A DNA stretch of 59,613 nucleotides. It comes from an uncultured Eubacteriales bacterium. Lineage in GTDB: Bacteria; Bacillota; Clostridia; Christensenellales; Aristaeellaceae. This document shows, piece after piece, positions 34,310 through 44,500 of this stretch. Positions within the stretch are counted from its first letter, which is position 1. Every line of letters begins with the position of its first letter. The notes below the pieces were generated by a model. It did no database searches. It was not told where the DNA came from and saw only the letters and a program-made list of their open reading frames with translations. The position numbers and the translations under genes are program-made. The DNA is taken from the NCBI GenBank assembly GCA_902778995.1, contig CACYZW010000006.1:16755-76367 (forward strand). Reading direction: 5' to 3'.

Positions 34310-34936
34310 TCAGGCAAAATTCTTGACGATCACCAGCTCGATACAATCTCCCTTGACGCCCACGATCACGTCGTCGGCCAGCTTGCCGACGATGGATTTT
34401 TCCAGCTCGTTCCGGGCTTCATCCACATCCGAGTCCTGAACGCTCTGTTCCGCCAGGCCCTCGCGGTAAGCCTCCAGCGTCCAGATCGGAACCATGGCGT
34501 CGACGGCGAAGCCGCTGACGCTTGCGGGGTTGACCGCGCCGTACCGCGCCACCTCGCGGCCATAGTCGTTCATGGTTCGGCCGAAGCTGTGCATTGCGCT
34601 GGAAACCACGTCGCGCACCATGGCCATGAAGCCCTTCGCGGCGGCGTTTCTGCCCGTTTTTGACACGGAGAGCAGCTCCTCCTTCCTGTCCGCGTTCATA
34701 TCCGCCGTCGCCTCCAGGTGAATCTCACAGCGCCTGCCCTCGCTTTCAAACCAAAGCCGCCCGTAAAAATCGTCCACCAGCCCCTTCACCAGGCCCAGCG
34801 TCTCCTCCACCAGCAGGCTCAGCCGCAGCGTGTCGTGCCTTTCCAGGCCGAGATCGGCGGCAAACTCCTCCGTCGCGTAGCGCGCCGCCGCCATGCGCCC
34901 GGCGTCGCTGTTGACCATAAAGACATCTGATTTCAT
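34310..34936 (-). CDS. Hypothetical protein, possible degenerate GHKL ATP-binding fold
   Basis: A 208-aa soluble protein. Residues ~38-58 (RLSLLVEETLGLVKGLVDDF) resemble the helix that carries the N-box of anti-sigma-factor and histidine-kinase-like ATPases. The expected GxG-type motifs are missing, and the central region (~95-165) is unique. The C-terminus (DDVIVGVKGDCIELVIVK) is beta-rich. AGGAGGT precedes the ATG. It starts 12 nt after the 613-aa membrane gene, so it is the last gene of a three-gene operon. The fold suggestion is tentative. Confidence 0.65.
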   Translation of the reverse strand: MKSDVFMVNSDAGRMAAARYATEEFAADLGLERHDTLRLSLLVEETLGLVKGLVDDFYGRLWFESEGRRCEIHLEATADMNADRKEELLSVSKTGRNAAAKGFMAMVRDVVSSAMHSFGRTMNDYGREVARYGAVNPASVSGFAVDAMVPIWTLEAYREGLAEQSVQDSDVDEARNELEKSIVGKLADDVIVGVKGDCIELVIVKNFA

Positions 34937-34948
34937 TGATATGACCTC

Positions 34949-36790
34949 CTATTCGTCGGCTGTCTTTTCGTCCGTGCTCTGTAAGTTCAGATCCACAATG
35001 TCCGGCTCGTCGGTGATGCCCGCGCCGGTATTGGGATGGATGCAGGAATATACAAGGTCACCGGTGAAGCATATCAGCAGCGCAAGGCAGACGCCCACCA
35101 ACAGCTTCGGTTTCATGCGCATCGTCATCGCGTCGATGACGGGCACCAGCAGGTAGACCGCGGCCATGCCGCCCAGCATGAACACCGCCAGGCCCTCGCC
35201 GCAGATCCTTCCGTCCAGGTTCAGGAAATAGCCCGTGTAGTCCCACCAGCGCATGCCGGTGATCTTCTCGGTGATGAAGGAGGTCATATACTCCACGAAG
35301 CCGCACAGCACCACGATGGCCGCCGCCTCCAGCACGGGCTTGGACCGGAAGCGGTTCAGCAGCACCGCGATCATCACCACGCCTGAGCCATAGATCGGCA
35401 GCCAGGGCCCATGCAGCATGCCCCGGTTGGAAAACTGGCCGAAGCGGATCAGATTCAGCGCGACCTCCCAGACCCAGCCCACCATGCAGAAGGAAAAGAA
35501 CACGATCACCAGCGTCCAGAGCGTGCAGGGGTTCATATAGCTGATCCTGCCGGTGATGCTGGATTGTGTGCTGTCCCACAGCGGGTTCATGCGCCTGGGA
35601 TAGGCCTTGCCGTTCATCTCAAGCCGCTCCACCAGGGTCTGCCTGCGCATGCCCTCCTGGCGTCCGTAGATCTTCTTTTCCGCCAGCGTGCCCATCCAGA
35701 TGCCGAAGTTGCGCGCAAACAGGCGCTTCACGGGAGGCAGCTCCACGATGTCGTCCAGTATGATTTCCTCGTTCCGGGCGATGTCGGCATAGCGCTCATG
35801 GAGCGTCTCCGCGTCCGCCGGTTTGAACAGGCATTCGTCGTCCAGGCGCTCCACGCCCTCTATGCCCTTTTCCTTGGCCAGTTGGCGCAGGGCGGCATAG
35901 TATTCGGCATAGGCCGCCACGCGATAGGGCACGCCCCACAGCACGTCCACCGCGCCGAAGGTGACAAAACCCAGTATAAACCAGCCCAGATAGGACAGCT
36001 CCAGCTTGAAGCACTCCCATTTGTGGCCGTTCATCATGCGCCGGGAAAGGTTGACGGCTTCCCTGGGGTGAACGTCCGGGTTTTCCGCCACGATAAAGGG
36101 CACCAGGAAGTAGGAATAGTGCTTGATGAAGCCGCCGATGATCGTCAGGCTCCACAGCGATTCGTAGACCGTTTCCAGCAGCAGCGTCAGCGCCGCCCGT
36201 TTCCAGCGCTTGACCAGCTTGATGTGAACCAGGTGCGCCGTGGGCACCACCTCATAGCTGCGCGCCTCCAGCGCGCCCCGGCGCAGAACGGCCTGGTACA
36301 CGTTGCGCAGGAATATCCACACCGCCAGATACACCGCCAGCCCGAGCAGCACCATGAGCATCAGGAATATATCCTTGGAATGGAGCGCGGTATGCACGGC
36401 CGTGCTGATCATGGCGACCAGATACCCGGAGCCGATGTTGTTCACCAGCGCGGCCAGCACACCCCGCTGCCGTCCAAGGACGGACCTGGGGCTGGTGGCC
36501 TGCTTCAATAGCTTGATGCGCTCCGAAGCCTGTATATTTCCGGCTTCGATGTTGTCCTCGATCACGTCGTTGATTACCTTCCGCCACACGCTCCGGTCGC
36601 TGCCGATGCCCTCGAGGGCTATCTGGATCTGACGCCCCCTCAAGACCTCATACCAGGTCTGGGCGTTGCTCAGCACGTTGTTGAATTCGGTGCCTATGAA
36701 TATGGACAGGGCGCACAGCAGCGTCAGCAACACGTAGTGGCGCTTCACGGTACCCCTCGCCCGCAGTCGAATATGCTTCAAATCAATCAT
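34949..36790 (-). CDS. DUF975 / CmpB-type membrane fusion protein
   Basis: A 613-aa polytopic protein joining two Firmicutes membrane families. The N-terminal ~390 residues are DUF975-like (ALTLLLETVYESLWSL, YFLVPFIVAENPDVHPREA, SRRMMNGHKWECFKLELS). The C-terminal ~200 residues are the 'putative ABC transporter permease' CmpB family (FCMVGWVWEVALNLI, NRGMLHGPWLPIYGSG, GFVEYMTSFITEKITGMRWW). Despite that family name there is no ABC partner here. About nine to ten helices in total, with a cytoplasmic linker (~330-430). It starts 13 nt after the phosphoesterase stop. Role unknown. Confidence 0.82.
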   Translation of the reverse strand: MIDLKHIRLRARGTVKRHYVLLTLLCALSIFIGTEFNNVLSNAQTWYEVLRGRQIQIALEGIGSDRSVWRKVINDVIEDNIEAGNIQASERIKLLKQATSPRSVLGRQRGVLAALVNNIGSGYLVAMISTAVHTALHSKDIFLMLMVLLGLAVYLAVWIFLRNVYQAVLRRGALEARSYEVVPTAHLVHIKLVKRWKRAALTLLLETVYESLWSLTIIGGFIKHYSYFLVPFIVAENPDVHPREAVNLSRRMMNGHKWECFKLELSYLGWFILGFVTFGAVDVLWGVPYRVAAYAEYYAALRQLAKEKGIEGVERLDDECLFKPADAETLHERYADIARNEEIILDDIVELPPVKRLFARNFGIWMGTLAEKKIYGRQEGMRRQTLVERLEMNGKAYPRRMNPLWDSTQSSITGRISYMNPCTLWTLVIVFFSFCMVGWVWEVALNLIRFGQFSNRGMLHGPWLPIYGSGVVMIAVLLNRFRSKPVLEAAAIVVLCGFVEYMTSFITEKITGMRWWDYTGYFLNLDGRICGEGLAVFMLGGMAAVYLLVPVIDAMTMRMKPKLLVGVCLALLICFTGDLVYSCIHPNTGAGITDEPDIVDLNLQSTDEKTADE

Positions 36791-36803
36791 TGAATCGTTT
36801 CCT

Positions 36804-37976
36804 TTAGCCCTTGAATATCAGGTTGACCACGGAGATCTCACTGTCGGTGCCCACCCGCATCGGCGGGCCGTAATAGCCCACGCCGGCGGTGACGACGGTA
36901 TCCAGATCATGCACCCGTTCATAGCCCCAGGCGTTCTCGTTGAACAGGGGAATCACCACGTTTCCGGGGAACAGCTGGCCCGCGTGGGTATGGCCGCAGA
37001 GGGCCACGTCCGCCCCGGCTTCCTTCAGCGCCTTGAACTGCTTGGGCTCGTGCTGCAAAACCACCACCGGCAGGCGCTCATCGACGCCGGAGAGCAGCTC
37101 CGCCGCCGTCATGCGGTTGGCGGTGCCGTCGCCGGCCTTTTCGCCGTCCACCCTGCCCGCGATCTGCACGCCCCCGACGGTGACAATCTCGTCGTTCAGC
37201 ATCGTAAAGCCGCTGTCCGCACAGAACTGCTCGATCTGTGCCGAGCGGAAGGCCTGGCTGACGGGCGAGATGGGAAAGCCGCCGAAGAGGGTCTCCTCCA
37301 CATCGTGGTTGCCGTACACCGCGTAGACGCCGTACTTCGCCTTCATGCCCCGAAGGGCCTCGGCATACTGCTCCGGATGGGACAGGCCCGCATAGCTGCT
37401 GGTGAAGATGTCGCCGGCGATGAGCACCACGTCGGGCTGTTCTTCGTTGACCAGCGCCACCATCCGCTGTGTGGTGGCCAGCCGGGAATTGACGCTCAGG
37501 TGCAGATCCCCCAGCAGCACCACCTTCATGTCCTCGCCGGGCTTGTCCACCGCGATATCGTAGCGCTTCACCACCGTGTTCTGTGCGTGCACCAGTCCGT
37601 AGCCCAGCAGCGCCAGCGCGGCAACGAGGGACAGGCACAGCATGCCGCCGTGCCAGTTCCGCGCCAGCCTTCCCCCGCTGGCCAGGCGGAACATTGCCGC
37701 GATCAGCAGCAGCATCAGCAGCAGCCAGCCGTAATACAGGTAAAAGCCCAGCCAGACGTTGCCCGCCGCCTGGAGGGCAAACTTGACGGGGCTGTCCGGC
37801 AGGAACGCGCCCGCCATCGGGATCAGCGACAGCAGGGTATAGGCCGTAAGCCAGTATTTGCGCAGCCCCGCCGCACGTCGGGCGGTGCGCGGCCAGCGCC
37901 GCAGGCACAGGTCGGTCAGGTACGCCGCCAGGGAGGACAGCGCGATATAGACAGAAATCAGTATGACAGACGCCAC
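36804..37976 (-). CDS. Membrane-anchored calcineurin-like metallophosphoesterase
   Basis: A 390-aa protein with four N-terminal helices (~1-130) and a YkuE-like phosphoesterase domain (~150-385). All metal-binding motifs are present: LLGDLHLS, IAGDIF, YGNHDVE, LQHEP and GHTHAGQ. The domain probably faces outside and acts on a phosphodiester, for example in lipid or glycan metabolism; the substrate is unknown. The GTG start has AAGGAG 7 nt upstream. It heads an operon with the DUF975-CmpB gene. Confidence 0.9.
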   Translation of the reverse strand: MASVILISVYIALSSLAAYLTDLCLRRWPRTARRAAGLRKYWLTAYTLLSLIPMAGAFLPDSPVKFALQAAGNVWLGFYLYYGWLLLMLLLIAAMFRLASGGRLARNWHGGMLCLSLVAALALLGYGLVHAQNTVVKRYDIAVDKPGEDMKVVLLGDLHLSVNSRLATTQRMVALVNEEQPDVVLIAGDIFTSSYAGLSHPEQYAEALRGMKAKYGVYAVYGNHDVEETLFGGFPISPVSQAFRSAQIEQFCADSGFTMLNDEIVTVGGVQIAGRVDGEKAGDGTANRMTAAELLSGVDERLPVVVLQHEPKQFKALKEAGADVALCGHTHAGQLFPGNVVIPLFNENAWGYERVHDLDTVVTAGVGYYGPPMRVGTDSEISVVNLIFKG

Positions 37977-38065
37977 GTTGCTACTCCTTCACAAGTCACT
38001 TTTGCAGGTGACTGTTCAGTCGCAGCCTGAATGGTCACCGCCGCCGGAATGGAAAACCTGAATCC

Positions 38066-38170
38066 AACACCGCACAATCGAATCGTGCGGCAAAGGGAAG
38101 AAATTGCAGCCGATTGCAAACCGCAGATTGCGAAGCTCTGCCGCCGGCAAGTCGGGAAACCGGCAGAAGC
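38066..38170. repeat. Degenerate copy of the CCGCATAAT repeat family
   Basis: AACACCGCACAATCG, then ATTGCAAACCGCAGATT and CTGCCGCCGGCAAGTC, parallel the internal part of 41244-41407. Just upstream, GGAATGGAAAACCTGAA resembles 293-310 in the first palindrome array. Confidence 0.5.
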
Positions 38171-38192
38171 CCCATCCGGTAAAACCCGAAAC

Positions 38193-38229
38193 GGGATTGC
38201 CGAAACGGCGCAAGCCGTTCGGCAATCCC
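38193..38229. terminator. Hairpin between M4 peptidase and phosphoesterase genes
   Basis: GGGATTGCCGAA / TTCGGCAATCCC stem with an inner ACGG/CCGT. It could end transcription from the peptidase gene; only scattered T residues follow. The rest of 37977-38263 is degenerate repeat with no gene. Confidence 0.5.
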
Positions 38230-38263
38230 CGCCCGTCAACGGGCCATCGGGCATTTCATCCAT

Positions 38264-38335
38264 TATAGGAAATGCCGCATAATCAAGTCGTGCAGTAACG
38301 AGATGCGCCATGAGCATTGTGCGGTATTTCCTATA
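38264..38335. repeat. MITE-like element (CCGCATAAT family), 72 bp
   Basis: Ends TATAGGAAATGCCGCATAATC and (reverse complement of right end) TATAGGAAATACCGCACAAT, near-perfect inverted repeats including TATA at both edges. It lies 6 bp beyond the stop of the M4 peptidase. Confidence 0.72.
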
Positions 38336-38341
38336 GCATCG

Positions 38342-41131
38342 TCATGCCGCATCGGCAATCTGCGCGCCTTCGTCGGTCGGGGCGCTTTCTTCATCGGGCG
38401 TCTGTGCGCCCTCAGCCGTCCCCTCCATCAGTGCAGTCACATCGTCCATGAGCTTGTCCATGGTCTCCTCGTCCAGCACCGTCGTCTTCTCAAGGCCGTC
38501 CGCGCGGATTTCGCAGATTTGGCCGGGCTTGATCTCAAACAGGAACATCCGTGTCAGCCAGGCCCAGTTATTCATCGCATCCTGGACGCCTGTCAGGATC
38601 GCGCGCACATCCTCGAGGCTTAAGGTGGGCAGCGCCTCCAGCTGCTCCCCGGCTTTTGTTCCGGCTGCCTCGTCTTTCTCCGCCTCGGCCATGATGGAAT
38701 CCAGCATGCCGTTCAGGAAGCCCAGATCAGGCATTTCAGATTCGGACTGCTCCGCGGTTTTGCCATTCACAAGCACGTCCCTGACGATGCCGCCCATGTC
38801 GAACCAGCGCCCGCAGTAGACCGCCAGGCCCGCCGTCCTGGGCTGCATGGAATTGGGCTTGAGCTCCAGGCGCAGCATGACGGGAACCGTCTGTCCGGGC
38901 CGGCACACCATGCGCACGGTGCGACCGTCCTGACCGGCGGCGCCTATGCCCGAATAGAGCATGTCGCCAAAATACTTCCTGACCCAATCGTAGAGGGCCT
39001 TAAGCATAAGGTCTTTCCCGGGGTCGGCCGCGTCATCCGCGCTGATTTCAGCCTCTGCAGCCGCTTCCCCTGCGGTTGCCGCTTCCGCCGCATCGTCGGG
39101 CTCGGCGAAATATGCTGCGAGCATATTGACGATGCGGTTCGGCACGTCCTCCCGCTTCAAGCCGCCCTCCGGCGCGAGGATCGACGCCAGCTCGTCCAGG
39201 CTGTTTTCATAGCCGGGATTGCCCTCCACGATGTCGATGGCCCGCTGGATCGCGCCGTTCAGATTGACGCTGAGGATATACAGCGCCCAGTTGCCGTCGG
39301 TGAACTGCTCGGTGTCGGGCAGGGTCATCGTCACCAGAGCCCGGTCGTCGTCAAAGGCCTCGGGCATCTCGTCGGTGCGCAGGCGGGTGGCGTCCATGGC
39401 CGCCTCCAGCCCGCTCGCGTATTTTTCCAGGCCGAGGTTTTTCAGCACCCAGGGCATCAGCTCGCTGAGCTGGGCGTAATCGGTGCCGGGCACCATGGCG
39501 CAATCCACCGCGAACCAGTAGGCCCGGGCCTCCTCCAGCGTCATGCCTTCCTTTTCGCACAGCCGCCAGGCCACGTTGTTCAGCAGCGAGGAATTGGCAT
39601 GTACGCCGCCCCGGTCGTTCAGTTCGGTGGGATCCTTCACCTTGGGCACGTAGTAGATGTCCCAGGCGTATCTCGGCTGACCGTATTCCTGCGGGTCGCT
39701 CATGCTGCGTATGGTCTGGTCGATATCCTCGCCAAGCAGCCATTCCGGGTCGTCCTTTTCCCCGCGTTCCTGGTACATATGGTCGCAGATATTTCCCTGG
39801 ATGTCGCTCATGGCCTCGTTGATCGCGCCGTAATCGTTTTTATAGGCGTTGTAGGTCATCACGGAATGGGTCACGCAATGGGTAAACTCGTGGGCCAGCA
39901 CGTCCAGGCACTGGGAAAACTGGTTGACGCTGCTGGACAGGAACAGCTGCCAGCCGTAGTAGCGGCCTGCATAGGCGGCGTTGTCGATGGGTTCGTGATC
40001 CTTGTCGCAGTAGTCCTTCAGAATCAGTATGGGCGTGCCCAGGCCGTCGCCGCCCACCCAGCCGATGGCCCTGTAATAATCCCAGGCGCGGCAGTAGTTG
40101 TACAGCGACAGCAGGCAGGTGTTGTCCCAGCCGGTATTGTCCTTGCTGGCCTCCAGCACCACCCGGCCCTTGTCGTACAGGAAATCATAGCAATCGGCCA
40201 CCGCGATGCGGCGCTCCAGGTTGCCCAGATAGTACATGCCCGTGCGGGAATCCCGCATCAGCTGGACGGTGATTTCCATTTCGCTGCCGTCGGCGAGGGT
40301 CACGTTGCCGGTATATTCCGCAGGCTCCATGAACTCGAACACATAGGCGGCGTCGTAGCCGGCCTCGCTGACCTCATCCCCGGGCATGACCGTGGGCAGG
40401 CTGTACAGGTATTCGCCGCTCAGATCCACATAATGGGCCAGGTAGGGCAGCTCGGAGCTGCCGGTGATGCTGGCCGAGGGGTTGTTGGTGTACACCACCC
40501 AGACGAAGCGGCTCTCCTCCTTTTCCTCCTCGGATTCCATGTCGATGTCCAGGTTCACGGGCAGGACCAACTTGTCGGTGCGGCCCTCGAGCAGCTCGGG
40601 CGCCGCCTTTTCCGCGTCCTGGTAGTGCTTCAGCACCAGTGCTTCCGCCGCCTCGGCGGCGATGCCTTCGGAAACCTCCGTTTCGGGCAGCTCGACCTCC
40701 ACGCTGCTGACCAGGCCCAGCATCCTGCCCTCCTCGTCGGTGACGACCTTCACCGCGCCGCCGGATACGGTCACGCCCGAATACATCTGCTGGAACACGT
40801 AGTAGCGGTTGCCGCTGGTGTCGGTGAGGGTGCGCCAGGGCTCGAACCGGGTGCGGCCGTCGCCGCCCAGCAGCGTGATCATGTCCGCCACCACCCGGGC
40901 GGCGTCCTCCATGCTGGTCACGGGCTCGTCCGTACAGGCGCCCTCCACAAAGGTCACGCGCCCGTCGTGGGTATACACCTTCGCCGCCCCGCCGTTCAGG
41001 GCGTCCAGCGCCTCGAGGGTCATCTGGCCCTCCCCAGCGTTCGAGCCGGTTTCGGCAAAAGCCGCCGTCGCGCCCAGAGCCATGACCAGGGTCAGCAGCA
41101 TCGCCAGCGCGCGCTTCATCGTCTTGAACAT
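38342..41131 (-). CDS. Secreted thermolysin-like (M4) metallopeptidase
   Basis: A 929-aa preproprotein. It has a signal peptide (~1-26, ending AFA), an FTP/PepSY-type propeptide region (~30-250) and an M4 catalytic domain (~300-600). The zinc motif is HEFTHCVTH (~413-417), the third ligand lies in GAINEAMSD (~437), and the proton-donor His is in GVHANSSLLNN (~510). The C-terminal ~320 residues are an extra domain of unknown role with Ala/Glu-rich linkers and no cell-wall anchor. AAGGAGA lies before the ATG. It is likely exported to digest proteins. The gene stands alone, with MITE-like elements on both sides. Confidence 0.9.
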   Translation of the reverse strand: MFKTMKRALAMLLTLVMALGATAAFAETGSNAGEGQMTLEALDALNGGAAKVYTHDGRVTFVEGACTDEPVTSMEDAARVVADMITLLGGDGRTRFEPWRTLTDTSGNRYYVFQQMYSGVTVSGGAVKVVTDEEGRMLGLVSSVEVELPETEVSEGIAAEAAEALVLKHYQDAEKAAPELLEGRTDKLVLPVNLDIDMESEEEKEESRFVWVVYTNNPSASITGSSELPYLAHYVDLSGEYLYSLPTVMPGDEVSEAGYDAAYVFEFMEPAEYTGNVTLADGSEMEITVQLMRDSRTGMYYLGNLERRIAVADCYDFLYDKGRVVLEASKDNTGWDNTCLLSLYNYCRAWDYYRAIGWVGGDGLGTPILILKDYCDKDHEPIDNAAYAGRYYGWQLFLSSSVNQFSQCLDVLAHEFTHCVTHSVMTYNAYKNDYGAINEAMSDIQGNICDHMYQERGEKDDPEWLLGEDIDQTIRSMSDPQEYGQPRYAWDIYYVPKVKDPTELNDRGGVHANSSLLNNVAWRLCEKEGMTLEEARAYWFAVDCAMVPGTDYAQLSELMPWVLKNLGLEKYASGLEAAMDATRLRTDEMPEAFDDDRALVTMTLPDTEQFTDGNWALYILSVNLNGAIQRAIDIVEGNPGYENSLDELASILAPEGGLKREDVPNRIVNMLAAYFAEPDDAAEAATAGEAAAEAEISADDAADPGKDLMLKALYDWVRKYFGDMLYSGIGAAGQDGRTVRMVCRPGQTVPVMLRLELKPNSMQPRTAGLAVYCGRWFDMGGIVRDVLVNGKTAEQSESEMPDLGFLNGMLDSIMAEAEKDEAAGTKAGEQLEALPTLSLEDVRAILTGVQDAMNNWAWLTRMFLFEIKPGQICEIRADGLEKTTVLDEETMDKLMDDVTALMEGTAEGAQTPDEESAPTDEGAQIADAA

Positions 41132-41243
41132 GCCTTATTCTCCTTTCGTCGATCCTTCGATCCCGACGGCATCAAAGCCGTCGGCGTACCTCTCGTCGAA
41201 TGCAAAACAATCCGTTCGCCGGCGCGGGAAGGCTTCGCCTTCC

Positions 41244-41407
41244 AAGGAAATACCGCATAATCGAGTCGTGCAGTAACGAGATGAATTTTGGTCGATTGCA
41301 AACTGCAGATTTCGCAGGCTTGCTGGCGGCAAGTCAAGAAATCAGCAGACAGCAAGCGGCTGAAATTCAGCCGTTAATGCGCCATGAGCATTGTGCGGTA
41401 TTTCCTT
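41244..41407. repeat. MITE-like element (CCGCATAAT family), 164 bp
   Basis: Longest copy seen: left end AAGGAAATACCGCATAATCG, right end ATTGTGCGGTATTTCCTT. The internal TTGCAAACTGCAGATTT is absent from the short copies. It occupies the region upstream of the M4 peptidase. The remainder of 41132-41592 shows no gene. Confidence 0.72.
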
Positions 41408-41500
41408 TACGCCTGCGCCCGTATTGTATCGCCTGTAGCGTCACAACCGCGTCACAGGGAATGCGACGCCCACGGGCCACAGTCCATCCGCCTATATTAC

Positions 41501-41541
41501 AGTGTGTTTCCAAATGCCTGAGGTGCACTTGGAAACACACT
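41501..41541. repeat. Minimal palindrome of the GTGTGTTT MITE family
   Basis: AGTGTGTTTCCAA and TTGGAAACACACT are perfect 13-bp arms around 15 bp. The left ~30 bp match the end of the full element (GTGTTTC(C/T)AAATGCCTGA). It may be an internal-deletion derivative. Position just past the stop of the GGDEF/EAL gene suggests it can act as a transcript-end hairpin. Confidence 0.65.
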
Positions 41542-41592
41542 ATAGCACAAAGATCATGTATTTAGTAAGGCATGTTTGTTTGAATTTGCGTT

Positions 41593-44500
41593 TTATTCTG
41601 GCTGATGCTCGCCGTCCCACCGGCACAGGGCGTCGGCGCGCTCGAACACGGCGGCCACGCTGCCGGAGCCGTCGTACCTCGCTATGCCGCAGGCGATCAC
41701 CGCGCCGCCGCTTTCCCTGTTTTTGCGGTTGCTGTCCTTCAGCGCCTCGGCCAGCGCGTCGATGGTTTCATAGTCGTGCCCCTGGGCGATGGCCGCGAAC
41801 TGGTCCCCGCCCACGCGGAACACCGGGCTGTGCTTGAAGGTGTTGCAGATGATGGCGCAGCCCTCGCGGATCAACCGGTTGCCGGCGTCCTTGCCCTGGG
41901 TCTGGTTCACATGGCCGAGGCCGAGCACGCGGCAAAGGGCGATTGCGTATCTGACGGACTGGCCGTCCTCGATCTGCCGCGCCAGGTTCTGGGACATGCT
42001 GTCGTAGGCCATCCGGTTCTTCACGCCGGTCAGCGTGTCCAGGTTCGCCCTGCTGCGCGCCGCGGCCAGCTTCCGCTCGTAATCCTGCTCCCGGCGCACC
42101 TGGTCGTCGATGTTGTTGATCCCGACGATCAGCTGGGGGCCGTCCTTTTCCTCCACCAGCGCGGCCTGGCAGGAGACGTATGTGGGCTCGCCGTCCAATA
42201 TCATCCGGTATTGCACCGTAAAGAGGCCATTGTCCCGGATTTCCACCATCACCTTATCCCGCGTGAGCATCGTCTGGAACTTTTCAACGTCCTCGGAATA
42301 GACGTGCTGCACGCTCGCCTTTCGGGACTGGGCCCAGAAATCCTCGCCCTCCTTGGGCAGATTCAGGCCCGCGTAATCCCTGGTGGCGCTGTATTCGACG
42401 TAATGGCCCGTATCCGGATCGACGGTGTAGATGCAGATAAAGCCCTTCGTGAGCGCGTTGATGCGCGAATAGGTGGCCTGCTCCGCCTCGAGCCTCGCCA
42501 TCGCTTCCTTTTGCCGCATCTGGGCGTCCACGTTGCTGACGCCGATGATGATGTGCTTCCTGTCCGTGCGCATGCGCACCGCCTTCATGTGCACATACAC
42601 GGGGTTTCCGTCCATCAGCAGCCGGTAGGTCAGCGTGAAGGTGCCGTGCTCGTCCAGGGTCCGCAGCACCTTTTCCCTGGTAAAGGCCTCTATAAAGGCC
42701 TCCCTGTCCCCCTTGTAGATGAACAGCTGGGCGTCCTTGGCGCTGGCGTTGAAAAAATCCGCGCCACGGCGCTCCACCGCGAGATCCCCCAGGCCGGCGT
42801 CCGGCGTGTATTCGATGAACTGGTTCGTCTCCGTGTCCACATAATACAGGTTGATATAGTCCGAGGACAGGGCCCGGGACATGTCCGCAAAGCTCGTGCC
42901 GGCGCTGCGCGGCTCATCCACAATCGCGAGAACCGCCACGGCAATCGCCGCCGCGCCCGTAACGGGATTGACGGCGACCCGCCGGATAAACGAGTGGATC
43001 GTGGTCTTATCGTTGATCGGCTCATCGACGACGGCGCGGTTGCCGTCCCGGCTGCAGCGCATCACCGCACCCATGAAAGCGGCCCCATGTCCGCTGGGCA
43101 GCCCGCAGGAATCCAGCGTCTGGTCTGTGGGGGTCACGCCATAGAGCCGCTCCATAAAGTCGCGGTAGGACCTGTTGCAGCGGGTGTAGCGCACCTGGCT
43201 GCCGTTGACCTCCATGATGGCCATCGGCAGGGTGTCGAAGTACCGGCGGAGGGAATCGTCGCCCTCGCCGGCGCTGTCACCGGCGATCGTGGCCATGTCG
43301 TACAGGTTGACCCGGCCCAGCGTAGCGTAGTATTCCGACTCCTCCGGGTTTTCAAGGCGTATGTCCTTTCCGCTCTCGACGAATTCAAGTATCGTGTCGA
43401 AGGGTATGGGCTTGCTGTAATAGAAGCCCTGGGCCTTCGTACAGCCGATCTCCCGAAGGAACTCGATCTGCTCGACCCGCTCCACGCCCTCGCAGACGGT
43501 CTCGACGCCCAGGCCGATGGCCATCCTGGCCAGCTCGGTCAATATGATCCGGCACTCGTCGCCGCTGTTGAACTGCTGCATGAAGCGCATATCCAGCTTG
43601 ATCAGGTCGAAGTGGATGCTCTGCAGCACGTCCAGCGAGGAGTAGCCGCTGCCGAAGTCGTCCATCCACACTTGGAAGCCCAGCTTTTGGAAGCGCTCCA
43701 CCTGCCCCTTCATGAACTCAAAGTCGCTGCCGATGACGCTCTCCGTGATTTCGATGGTCAGCATGGACCGGGCGATGCCAGCGTCATCCACACGGCGGCG
43801 AATCTCCTCCACGATGTCGCACATGTCGAAATCCGAGCGCGAGAGGTTCACGGACTGTGGGATGGGATACATGCCGACCTCGGTCATGCGCTTCATCTTC
43901 TCGAGGACCTGCTCCACCACATAGAGGTCCAGCTTGTAGATCAGCTTCGATTCCTCCAGCGCGGGGATAAAATCCGCCGGGGACAGGAAGCCCCTGACCG
44001 GATCGATCCAGCGGGACAGGGCCTCCTCGTCGCAAACCCGGTCGTTGGCCACACGGATGATCGCCTGGTAATAGACCTTGATCCACTTCTCCTCGATGGC
44101 CCGGTCGATGTTTTCGATGATGTACTGCTTCTTCTCCGCGTCGTCGTTCAGGTGCTGGCTGTAATAGTTCACGGCCATGCCGTACTGCCCTTTGATGGCG
44201 GTACAGGCCAGCTTTGCCCGGTCGCAGGCGACGCTGGTGTGCACGCGCTCCGACTGCCTGGGATAGACGCCTACGTGCAGCGGCAGGGATTTGCCGCCGT
44301 TCATCTGCTGGCATTCGGCGAACATGCGCCGTATCTTCTCCTGGAGCCCCCGCTCCTCGGTCTGCACCGCGAAATGATCCGCCCCGATGCGGCAGCAGCG
44401 CTCCGCGCCGAATACCCTGATCAGGACCCTCGCAAATTCGCGCAGCAGCTTGTCGCCCTCCGCGAAGCCGTGCCGGGTGTTGTAAAACTTCATGCCGCTG

